From assembly GCA_017694995.1 (NCBI GenBank), contig JADIMB010000104.1, forward strand, positions 1-53,034: DNA of 53,034 bases, written 5' to 3'. Each line of letters starts with the position of its first letter. The stretch's first letter is position 1. The stretch comes from Candidatus Cryptobacteroides faecavium (lineage in GTDB: Bacteria > Bacteroidota > Bacteroidia > Bacteroidales > UBA932). The notes below the pieces were generated by a model. The model made no database searches. It was not told the origin of the DNA and saw nothing but the letters and a program-made list of their open reading frames with translations. A program made the translations under genes and the position numbers. This document shows positions 9,601 through 15,784 of this stretch, piece by piece.

Positions 9601-10892
9601 TCCATGCCAAGGTGTTCGGTGAGGAGTTCTCCACACACCACTATGACAAATCCTGCTTCGAGGGGATATACAAGGTGGACGATTCTACCGTATGGGGAGT
9701 GAGGTCCGCACTCAGGTCCAAGCTCATTGCTGCGATCAAAGAGCGGCTTTCTGACCCTGCGGCCGCGAACCATTATTCTCCACGCCAGATAGTCACAATC
9801 AAAGAGACGCTGCGTGATGATGTGCTCACAATCGGTTTCGCGAGGAGGTTCGCCACATACAAGAGGGCGCATCTGCTGTTCCGTGACCTCGACCGTCTCA
9901 ACGAGATAGTTAACGACCCTGAGCAGCCTGTGCAGTTCATCTTCGCCGGTAAGGCCCACCCTGCAGACAAGGCAGGACAGGACCTTATCAAGATGATTGT
10001 CGATGTGTCCAAGATGCCTCAGTTCATAGGCAAGATCGTATTTGTCCCTAACTATGACATTTCCCTTGCCAAACTGCTTGTGCAGGGTGTCGATGTATGG
10101 ATGAACAACCCGACACGTCCTCTTGAGGCTTCCGGTACGTCAGGCGAGAAGGCCGCCATGAACGGTGTCATGCATTTCTCTGTCCTTGACGGATGGTGGG
10201 TCGAGGGATACAAGCCCGGTGCAGGCTGGGCTCTTCCAATGGAGAGGACATATGACGACCAGAACTATCAGGATGAGCTTGACGCCGCCACGATCTATAC
10301 TATCATAGAGAATGAGATAGCCCCTCTGTTCTATGACAAGAACAAGGATACGGGCATCTCTGCCGGCTGGATCGACTATATAAAGAACACAGTGGCCCAG
10401 GTGGCATGCAACTTCACCACTAACAGGATGCTCTCTGACTATATAAGGCAGTACTATGAGCCTCAGTCCGTGAGGACTGCCGGGCTTGTCGCCGATGACT
10501 ACAAGGTAGCCAAGGACATCGCGGCATGGAAGAGGCATATGAGGCGCGAATGGCCTAATGTCAGCGTGGTGTCTGTAGTGAAACCGGACGGCTCATACGA
10601 CTATGTGTCCCTGGGTAAAGAGTTCAAGGCCGAAGTGGTGCTGAATATCAGTGACCTGCATCCGGATGACATAGGAGTGGAGATGCTGTTTGCGACATCG
10701 GACAACAAGGGTAAGCTCCATATCCAGGAGAAGTATGAATTCGCGCCTGTCGACTACCGTGACGAGACCGCAAGGTACCAGGCTTCTGTCATGCCTGAAA
10801 GGGCCGGCCTTTATCAGGTGGCAGTGAGGATTTATGCAAAGAATCCGCTTCTGCCTCACAGACAGGATTTTGAACTTGTGAGATGGTTGTAG
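6654..10892 (+). CDS. Bifunctional GT3 glycogen synthase - GT35 alpha-glucan phosphorylase fusion
   Basis: A 1412-residue fusion of opposing activities. Residues 1 to about 545 match eukaryote-type (GT3) glycogen synthase, opening with FEVSWEVCNKVGGIYTV and carrying E-x7-E at Glu437/Glu445 (EPWGYTPLE). After a linker (about 545-565) comes the short alpha-glucan phosphorylase type: a DUF3417-like cap (HLPDSLKDLEVLSRNLWWCW), then YSGGLGILAGDYLK and the PLP site GTSGEKAAMNG with Lys1166 as the likely Schiff-base lysine. The synthase half would lengthen glycogen; the phosphorylase half would release glucose 1-phosphate. Fusions of this length are known in Bacteroidota annotation, often simply called alpha-glucan phosphorylase. 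It overlaps GH57 by 4 bases and ribF by 10. Confidence 0.93.
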   Translation: MNKELIRPDYLFEVSWEVCNKVGGIYTVIATKSLYLKNELKRHHILIGPDVWMNVENNPDFIEDPLLYRTWRDEAAKEGLRIRVGKWNVPGKPTAILVDFKQYLTQKDEILGEMWRDFGVDSITGNWDYVESALFGYTAGKVIESFYRFNLTPSDKVVAQFHEWMTGAGLLYLKNTRLPVATVFTTHATVVGRCLAGNNLPLYDAMKLYDGDAKAREFNVMARHSLEKQSALHSDVFTTVSGITAEECRQFLTREVDIVTPNGFENSFTPATDEEYDAVRKAARAKFVEVATAMSGETVPENAVFVGIGGRYEWKNKGIDVFIDALAKLNGTGFEGKTVQAFILIPSGNKGADKDLAAKLGGSDSNYVTQVSHYLMDPEYDIITRRLRELGMNNAVGDKVKVYFIPSYLNGDDGIFNMKYYDLLAGLDLTVFPSYYEPWGYTPLESLAFKVPTLTTTLAGFGVWVEDHYGKDHQGITVLERNDSNYSEVVDGVIARMKEIAGLDKSGRQAYMANAKDVSSIALWENNIVYYKQAYSTALEKVISEKGAFPETRSEKSMQYRKIDVNKPSWNSVFFLRHLPDSLKDLEVLSRNLWWCWNESAKDLFKSIDPDAWEASGENPIAMLDKVSLKRYHALEKDREFLARLRSVMDEFNEYMSLKAERKSPSIAYFCMEYGLDTSLKIYSGGLGILAGDYLKETSDMNTNLVAIGLLYRYGYFTQILSAQGNQVSKYDAQDFMKIPAIPVKDAEGNWMTVSIAFPGRNLNARLWRVDVGRTELYLMDTDYEDNLPEDRSVTHHLYGGDWENRLKQELLLGVGGIRALRKLGLNPEIYHCNEGHAAFIGLERLREYIQQDNLDFPEAMEVVRASSLFTTHTPVPAGHDAFDEGLLRKYIGHYPQRLKIDWETMMGLGKINGSDPNEKFSMSYLAANISQEVNGVSWLHGEVSKDIFAGMWPGYLPEELNISYVTNGVHYPTWTAPEWKEVHAKVFGEEFSTHHYDKSCFEGIYKVDDSTVWGVRSALRSKLIAAIKERLSDPAAANHYSPRQIVTIKETLRDDVLTIGFARRFATYKRAHLLFRDLDRLNEIVNDPEQPVQFIFAGKAHPADKAGQDLIKMIVDVSKMPQFIGKIVFVPNYDISLAKLLVQGVDVWMNNPTRPLEASGTSGEKAAMNGVMHFSVLDGWWVEGYKPGAGWALPMERTYDDQNYQDELDAATIYTIIENEIAPLFYDKNKDTGISAGWIDYIKNTVAQVACNFTTNRMLSDYIRQYYEPQSVRTAGLVADDYKVAKDIAAWKRHMRREWPNVSVVSVVKPDGSYDYVSLGKEFKAEVVLNISDLHPDDIGVEMLFATSDNKGKLHIQEKYEFAPVDYRDETARYQASVMPERAGLYQVAVRIYAKNPLLPHRQDFELVRWL

Positions 10893-11770
10893 CGACCGGA
10901 TTTTTCGACGGTGTCCATACCGGACACCGTCTTGTAATATCGCAGCTGGTAAAGGCTGCAAAAGCACGCGGGGAGGAGAGCCTGGTGATTACATTCTGGC
11001 CTCATCCCCGTAATGTGCTTCAATTGGAGGCACGTACCTTCAGGCTGCTTTCTTCTCTGGACGAGAAGAAACGGATGCTCTATGACCTGGGCGTAGACAG
11101 GGTTGAGGTTGTCCCGTTTACAAAAGAGTTCGGGGCTCTCACTACCAGGGAGTATCTGGATTTTTATGTGAAAAGGAAGTTCGGGGGTACAGCCATAGTG
11201 CTGGGCTATGACAACAGGATGGGGGCCGACTCTATATCCCCTCATGATGTAGCGTCAGTGGCCGGGTCGCTCGGGCTTGATGTATTCACAACGGATATGG
11301 TCGAGGGGGCTCCCGGGGCGGCAGTAAGCTCTACCAGGATAAGGAAACTGATTGCGGAAGGTGATGTCGGGGAGGCTTCCGCCATGCTTGGCTACAGTTA
11401 TTCTCTATACGGTGTGGTGGTGGCCGGAAACCGCATAGGAAGGACTATGGGATTCCCTACTGCCAATATGCAGCTGTATGAGCCGCTGAAACTTGTGCCT
11501 GGCAATGGCGTGTATGCTGTATCTGTCGAGACCCTGGGCCGGAAATACAGGGGGATGTGCAATATCGGGAACCGTCCTACGGTCGGACCGGCAAATGCCA
11601 GGACCGTCGAGACAAATATTTTCGGGTTTGACGAAGATATCTACGGACTTGACATAAAGGTGACATTCCGGAAGAAGATACGGGATGAAGTGAAGTTCTG
11701 CTCGATGGATGCGCTCCGCGACCAGCTGCAGAAAGACCGGCAGAAATGTCTTGTGTTGAATACATTGTGA
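10883..11770 (+). CDS. ribF: Bifunctional riboflavin kinase / FAD synthetase
   Basis: Makes FMN and then FAD from riboflavin. In 295 residues it has the N-terminal FAD synthetase nucleotidyltransferase domain (GFFDGVHTGHR, residues about 6-16; ITFWPHPRNVL; SSTRIRKLI) and the C-terminal riboflavin kinase barrel (about 180-290; GRTMGFPTANM). The start is unusually close to the first motif: about 15 residues common in homologues are missing, because the ATG at 10883 overlaps the phosphorylase gene by 10 bases. No better start is seen. Co-transcription with glycogen genes is probably an accident of gene packing rather than a functional link. Confidence 0.94.
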   Translation: MVVATGFFDGVHTGHRLVISQLVKAAKARGEESLVITFWPHPRNVLQLEARTFRLLSSLDEKKRMLYDLGVDRVEVVPFTKEFGALTTREYLDFYVKRKFGGTAIVLGYDNRMGADSISPHDVASVAGSLGLDVFTTDMVEGAPGAAVSSTRIRKLIAEGDVGEASAMLGYSYSLYGVVVAGNRIGRTMGFPTANMQLYEPLKLVPGNGVYAVSVETLGRKYRGMCNIGNRPTVGPANARTVETNIFGFDEDIYGLDIKVTFRKKIRDEVKFCSMDALRDQLQKDRQKCLVLNTL

Positions 11771-11824
11771 GAAATTTTGCCGATTCGGTTTTTTTTCTGA
11801 ACTTTGAAGAAAATGTAATTCAGG

Positions 11825-12289
11825 ATGGACTGGATAGCTACAATATTTACCATATTGCTCTTAATAGTGCCTGTCATCGCCAAGCTTGTAGAGAAGTCTC
11901 TGTCACAGGCAGGCAAGCCAGGTGCCGGCAGGACTGTGCGCGATATTCTCGAGAGCTTCGGGGATGAGGAAGCCGCCGGACCTGCGGAGAGCAGTACGGA
12001 AAGGAAAGCAATTCAGCTCCCTCCTGTATTCAAGGAGGTTTTCCCCACATCAGTCATAAAGCCTGAAACTGTACCTCCTGCAGTGCAGCAGACAGCCGCT
12101 CGTGCCCAGGAGCCTGCCATTTCGGTGGAGGAGACGGCTCCAGGGAGAACTCAGCAGGTTTCCGGCATGCAGAATGAAATCTACTGCCCCGGGGAACAGA
12201 AGGATAAAGGCGGATTCAGGATAGATGATCCGAAGAAACTGGTCATTTATTCTGAAATAATGAGGCCTAAGTTCCGGGACAGTTTTTGA
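11825..12289 (+). CDS. Conserved hypothetical single-pass membrane protein
   Basis: A 154-residue protein with one N-terminal hydrophobic helix (residues about 4-20), then a low-complexity Pro/Glu/Ala region, and a C-terminal block (KKLVIYSEIMRPKFRD) that I associate with small hypothetical proteins next to ribF or greA in other Bacteroidales. No enzymatic motif is visible. The charge pattern suggests a signal anchor, but topology is not certain. It starts 54 bases after ribF and lies upstream of a separate greA promoter. Function unknown. Confidence 0.75.
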   Translation: MDWIATIFTILLLIVPVIAKLVEKSLSQAGKPGAGRTVRDILESFGDEEAAGPAESSTERKAIQLPPVFKEVFPTSVIKPETVPPAVQQTAARAQEPAISVEETAPGRTQQVSGMQNEIYCPGEQKDKGGFRIDDPKKLVIYSEIMRPKFRDSF

Positions 12290-12314
12290 ATTGACAATAT
12301 AATTGCTATATTTG
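12286..12314 (+). promoter_or_regulatory. Bacteroidota-type promoter for greA
   Basis: A TTG (12286-12288) and a perfect TAnnTTTG box, TATATTTG (12307-12314), are separated by 18 bases, fitting the -33/-7 consensus of this phylum. Transcription would start near 12320, giving a leader of about 90 bases before the greA ATG at 12411. Confidence 0.75.
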
Positions 12315-12410
12315 CAAAGACACGGGTCGGCCAAAATGTAATTTTTGGTCGATTATATTTTTGTCGGCACTATGCCGTCCTTTTTTGAAAATTTTTTAAA
12401 GGATTTAATA

Positions 12411-12878
12411 ATGGAAGTACATTACATGACACAGGAAGGTCTGGACAAACTGAAGAAGGACCTTTCTGAAGCTATCGCACAGCGTCCTGTCATATCCGCG
12501 CAGATCGCGGAGGCAAGGGACAAGGGCGACCTTTCTGAAAATGCTGAATATGAGGCTGCAAGAGAGGCGCAGGGCCTGCTTGAGCTCAAAATTTCAAAAC
12601 TCCAGAACCTTGTGGCCAATGCAAGGGTCATAGACGAGTCCCAGATCGGGACGGACAAGGTCCAGATGCTGAATAAGGTGAAGGTGAAGAACCTGAGTAA
12701 CAACCAGGTCGTCGAGTTCACGCTTGTCGGGGAGAGCGAGGCAGATTTCGCTGCCGGGAAACTTGCCGCCACCACACCTATCGGAAGGGCTCTCATGGGG
12801 CATTCCAAGGGCGAGATAGTGGATGCCAAGGTCCCGTCCGGAGTCATCAAGTTTGAAATCCTTGATATCACGCTGTAA
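12411..12878 (+). CDS. greA: Transcription elongation factor GreA
   Basis: Rescues backtracked RNA polymerase by stimulating cleavage of the nascent RNA. The 155-residue protein has the N-terminal coiled coil with the acidic tip DKGDLSENAEYE (Asp40 and Glu43 are the catalytic-tip residues) and the C-terminal FKBP-like domain (TPIGRALMGHSKGEIV). The reading frame is open further upstream to 12345, but homologues begin at MEVHYMTQEG, so the ATG at 12411 is chosen. It has its own promoter about 100 bases upstream and the HIT gene follows after 2 bases. Confidence 0.96.
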   Translation: MEVHYMTQEGLDKLKKDLSEAIAQRPVISAQIAEARDKGDLSENAEYEAAREAQGLLELKISKLQNLVANARVIDESQIGTDKVQMLNKVKVKNLSNNQVVEFTLVGESEADFAAGKLAATTPIGRALMGHSKGEIVDAKVPSGVIKFEILDITL

Positions 12879-12880
12879 CT

Positions 12881-13285
12881 ATGGCTACTGTATTCACCAA
12901 GATTGCAAAAGGGGAGATCCCTTCGTACAAAGTGGCTGAAGATGCCGACTATTATGCATTCCTGGATATAAATCCGCTCGCCGAAGGCCATACGCTTGTC
13001 ATCCCGAAACATGTCGAGGACGACTATATTTTCCATCTTGACGACAGTACATATCTGGGACTTTGCGCCTTCGCAAAGAAAGTGGCTGTCGCCATCGGCA
13101 GGGCGATACCCTGCAAAAGGGTAGGGGTGGCTGTCCTGGGGATGGAAGTCCCTCATACACATATCCATCTGGTCCCGCTGAATAGCGAGTCCGATATGGA
13201 TTTCCGGAAGAAGAAACTTGAGCTGACGGATGAGGAATTCAGCCGGATTGCTTCTATAATCAATGCAGAGTATGAGAAGTTGTAG
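12881..13285 (+). CDS. HIT family nucleotide-binding protein
   Basis: A 134-residue HINT-type nucleoside phosphoramidase/hydrolase. The histidine triad is HTHIHLVPL near residues 90-98. DINPLAEGHTLVIPKH is the usual first block. It probably hydrolyses AMP conjugates in the cytoplasm; the physiological substrate is not known for this group. It is co-transcribed with greA (2-base gap), an order common in Bacteroidota, and its end overlaps the next reading frame. Confidence 0.92.
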   Translation: MATVFTKIAKGEIPSYKVAEDADYYAFLDINPLAEGHTLVIPKHVEDDYIFHLDDSTYLGLCAFAKKVAVAIGRAIPCKRVGVAVLGMEVPHTHIHLVPLNSESDMDFRKKKLELTDEEFSRIASIINAEYEKL

Positions 13286-14420
13286 AGTTTTGAGAGCCCT
13301 GGCCGTGTGTCTTGCTGCAGTTTCAGCGGCCTCTTGCGGCAAGACTGCGCGTATAGACGGCCAAGTGCAGGACCTGCAAGGCGGTGATGTGGTCGTCAAA
13401 CTGCTGGATGTGAACACGTACAATGTCCTTGACACTGTATCCGTGGATGCCTCCGGCAAATTCTCCTACCGTTTCAGGCCGGAAAAGGGACAGCCTGATT
13501 TTGTGTATATTTTCCATAATGATACCAGGATTGCCTCCCTCCTGCTCCAGCAGGGTGACAAGGTGCATATTAATGCGGATACACTGGGGAATTATACTGT
13601 CGAGGGGTCGCCTGAAAGCATCAAACTTGCAGGAGTCGAGAAGGATTTCGCAGATTTCACATCTGGATTCACCGCTCTGGCAGAGAGGCTTGACGGTCTT
13701 GATGCCGCCTCTTCTGAGGCTGCATCTGTCAGGAGGGCGATGGGCAAGGCGTATACTGATTACTATAGAAGCAGGGTCAAGTACATAATGGAGAATTCCC
13801 GTTCCCTCACTGTGGTGCCTGTGCTGTATCAGACCGTAGGTGCGCTTCCTGTATTCGGGCAGGAGACAGACGCCATCCATTTCAGGAACATCTGCGACTC
13901 GCTTAAGTCTGTATACCCGGACTCGAAATATGTCGCAGCCCTTGAGACTGAAGCCAAAAGGCGTACAGACCTTCTGGCCTTGAAAGCCAGGATTGAATCG
14001 GCACCACAGATGGACTACCCGGACCTGGAGCTTCCTGACGTACATTCAGAGAAGGTGAAGCTGAGCGAAGTGGATGCAAAGGTCATAATGGTGCATTTCT
14101 GGACGTCATCAAATGCTGCACAGAAAATGTTCAACCTGGATGTCCTCAAGCCGATATACAAGGAATTCCATTCCAAGGGACTGGAGATATACCAGGTGGC
14201 ACTTGATGTAGACAAGGCATTATGGGCCAGGACGGTCAGAGACCAGGGACTTGAGTGGATAAATGTATGTGACGGGCTTGGCGGGAACTCTCCGGCGGTG
14301 CTCATGTACAATATCGGAGCCCTCCCTGCGACTTTCATCATCTCTGACGGGGAACTTGTAGACGGTAAAGGTGTAGACCTTGCGTCTCTGAGGAAGCTTC
14401 TCTCCGGACTTCTCAGGTGA
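13272..14420 (+). CDS. Thioredoxin-fold (TlpA-like) lipoprotein lacking the CXXC active site
   Basis: An exported lipoprotein of about 382 residues: lipobox VSAASC near residue 22, then a DUF4369-type beta domain (about 25-120), a helical middle, and a C-terminal TlpA/AhpC-like thioredoxin fold (about 245-380). Where active members have WxxCxxC this protein has WTSSNAAQ, so both catalytic cysteines are replaced (Ser and Ala). The cis-Pro region (ALPATFII) is kept. It is therefore unlikely to be an oxidoreductase and may be a binding or scaffold protein. An alternative ATG 9 bases upstream (13263) would add MQS. It is in the greA-HIT transcription unit. Confidence 0.85.
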   Translation: MRSCRVLRALAVCLAAVSAASCGKTARIDGQVQDLQGGDVVVKLLDVNTYNVLDTVSVDASGKFSYRFRPEKGQPDFVYIFHNDTRIASLLLQQGDKVHINADTLGNYTVEGSPESIKLAGVEKDFADFTSGFTALAERLDGLDAASSEAASVRRAMGKAYTDYYRSRVKYIMENSRSLTVVPVLYQTVGALPVFGQETDAIHFRNICDSLKSVYPDSKYVAALETEAKRRTDLLALKARIESAPQMDYPDLELPDVHSEKVKLSEVDAKVIMVHFWTSSNAAQKMFNLDVLKPIYKEFHSKGLEIYQVALDVDKALWARTVRDQGLEWINVCDGLGGNSPAVLMYNIGALPATFIISDGELVDGKGVDLASLRKLLSGLLR

Positions 14421-14484
14421 GGATGAAGAGCGAAGGGCACTTTCCGCATTGCGCCTGATTTGGGACCCGCCTTTTGGCGCCTCT

Positions 14485-15183
14485 CTACTTCTTGAGCGGG
14501 TTTTTCTTGCTCACTGTAGCGACAAATTCTTTCAGATAGAACGGTTCGAAGTACGCAACGTCTTCGAACCGTTTTTCTTTGTATGCCTTCATCGCAGGTA
14601 CGAGCATGGAAGAGGCTTTCGGGCAGCACTGGATGAAATTTGCATTCCGGTGATGTATGATTCCTGATGCCTTGGCCGCGCCGTCTCCTATGAAAAGTAC
14701 AGGACCTTCGTCCAGATAGCTGCTGAAGCTGTCAGCTCCGATGATGAGCGGGGCTGTGTCCTCCAGCTGCCTGCAGTCCGGGGAGAAAGGTGCTGTATAG
14801 ACTTCCATCCGGCGGGCGTCGATCATCGGTATTATGTACTTGCATCCGTCCGGCAACAGACTTCCGGAGACTGCCTGCCATGCAAGGGTGTCGAGCGTAC
14901 CAGTTGCTATAAGAGGTATGCCGGCCCCGAAACAGAGGCCCTTGGCTGTGGAAACCCCGACTCTGAGCCCTGTGTATGAGCCTGGTCCCATGCTTACACA
15001 TACGGCTGAGCAGTCCGGTGCTTCAATTCCTGCTTCATCAAGCAGTCGTTTCACGAATACTGCTGTGAGGGATGCGTGGGCGCGCGGTTCCGTGCTCTCC
15101 AGGTATGATACGATTTCCCCGTTCCTTGCAAGAGCGGCTGAGCACAGTTCTGTGGATGTCTCAATGAGTATAATGGTGTCCAT
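14485..15183 (-). CDS. tsaB: tRNA threonylcarbamoyladenosine biosynthesis protein TsaB
   Basis: Partner of TsaD in making the t6A37 modification of ANN-decoding tRNAs. The 232-residue ASKHA-fold protein starts ILIETSTELCSAAL and has the family block VSMGPGSYTGLRVGVSTAKGL (about 65-85). TsaB is a non-catalytic platform, so the lack of TsaD metal-binding histidines is expected. Its coding end carries a plus-strand terminator. It follows cvpA on the minus strand with a 10-base gap and is probably co-transcribed with it. Confidence 0.93.
   Translation of the reverse strand: MDTIILIETSTELCSAALARNGEIVSYLESTEPRAHASLTAVFVKRLLDEAGIEAPDCSAVCVSMGPGSYTGLRVGVSTAKGLCFGAGIPLIATGTLDTLAWQAVSGSLLPDGCKYIIPMIDARRMEVYTAPFSPDCRQLEDTAPLIIGADSFSSYLDEGPVLFIGDGAAKASGIIHHRNANFIQCCPKASSMLVPAMKAYKEKRFEDVAYFEPFYLKEFVATVSKKNPLKK
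14540..14576 (+). terminator. Intrinsic terminator lying inside the antisense end of tsaB
   Basis: A perfect 12-bp stem, AACGGTTCGAAG (14540-14551) with CTTCGAACCGTT (14562-14573), and a T-run on the plus strand. It is well placed to stop transcription from the greA-HIT-lipoprotein unit, yet it lies in the 3' coding region of the convergent tsaB gene. Confidence 0.75.
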
Positions 15184-15193
15184 ATTCTTTCCG

Positions 15194-15688
15194 TCAGTTG
15201 AAAAATAGATTGTTCAGGTAAGGGAATACATTGTCCGCCAGGGATTCCAGGTATGGATACAGGACTGATTTGGCCAGAGTCCCTTCGGACACGATATGGA
15301 AATTCCTGTTCAATGTGTTGAACAGGAGTACTGCCAGGCCCAGGATAAGCAGGCATTTGAGCATGGCGAACACCACGCCGAGAAGCTTGTTCAGCCACCC
15401 GAGCATGACTATCTTGACACTGGCCTCGATGAGCTTCCCCAGGGCGAACAGGGCGAATATCACCACAATCAGTATGACCGTGAAAGACACGATGTCCAGT
15501 ATGGCAGGAGAGGCCCCGTCAAACCACTGCCCCATCCAGCCGCTCACGACGGATGCGAACTTGAAAGAGAGCCATACTCCGAGCACCAGCGCAATGACAG
15601 AGACTACCTGGGCTATGAGGCCTTTCCTCAAGCCGTTGATTATGGCGGGTATGAAGCAAATGAGGATTATTATATCCAGTATATTCAT
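15194..15688 (-). CDS. cvpA: CvpA family inner-membrane protein
   Basis: A 164-residue protein with four hydrophobic segments (about 2-20, 28-48, 62-85 and 105-125), the CvpA layout. CvpA proteins are needed for colicin V production and envelope robustness in E. coli; the mechanism is unclear. The N-terminus (MNILDIIILICFIPAIINGLRKG) fits the family. It is divergent from ileS, with both promoters in about 95 bases, and upstream of tsaB. Confidence 0.85.
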   Translation of the reverse strand: MNILDIIILICFIPAIINGLRKGLIAQVVSVIALVLGVWLSFKFASVVSGWMGQWFDGASPAILDIVSFTVILIVVIFALFALGKLIEASVKIVMLGWLNKLLGVVFAMLKCLLILGLAVLLFNTLNRNFHIVSEGTLAKSVLYPYLESLADNVFPYLNNLFFN

Positions 15689-15707
15689 TTTTATAAAAGT
15701 TAATGCT

Positions 15708-15715
15708 TATATTTG
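15708..15715 (+). promoter_or_regulatory. -7 box for ileS
   Basis: Perfect TATATTTG about 77 bases upstream of the ileS start. The -33 position only shows a T-rich run (15688-15692), so the -33 element is weak. Confidence 0.6.
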
Positions 15716-15745
15716 CAAGTTGAAAATCCTGGCAGGACAGGTCTG

Positions 15746-15753
15746 CAAAAATA
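15746..15753 (-). promoter_or_regulatory. -7 box for cvpA-tsaB
   Basis: The minus strand reads TATTTTTG here, about 58 bases before the cvpA ATG, matching TAnnTTTG. A TTTG lies 12 bases further upstream, which is short for a -33 spacer, so only the -7 box is well supported. Confidence 0.5.
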
Positions 15754-15784
15754 GACAAAATTTTGCAAATCCGTCCGGACAGGT

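Noticed and set aside
12345..12410. N-terminal extension of greA (22 extra residues)
   Set aside because: It is not seen in GreA homologues as I know them, and homology starts at the ATG at 12411.
15716..15784. T-box riboswitch in the ileS leader
   Set aside because: The leader is only about 60 bases, with no T-box motif or antiterminator, and T-boxes are not typical of Bacteroidota.
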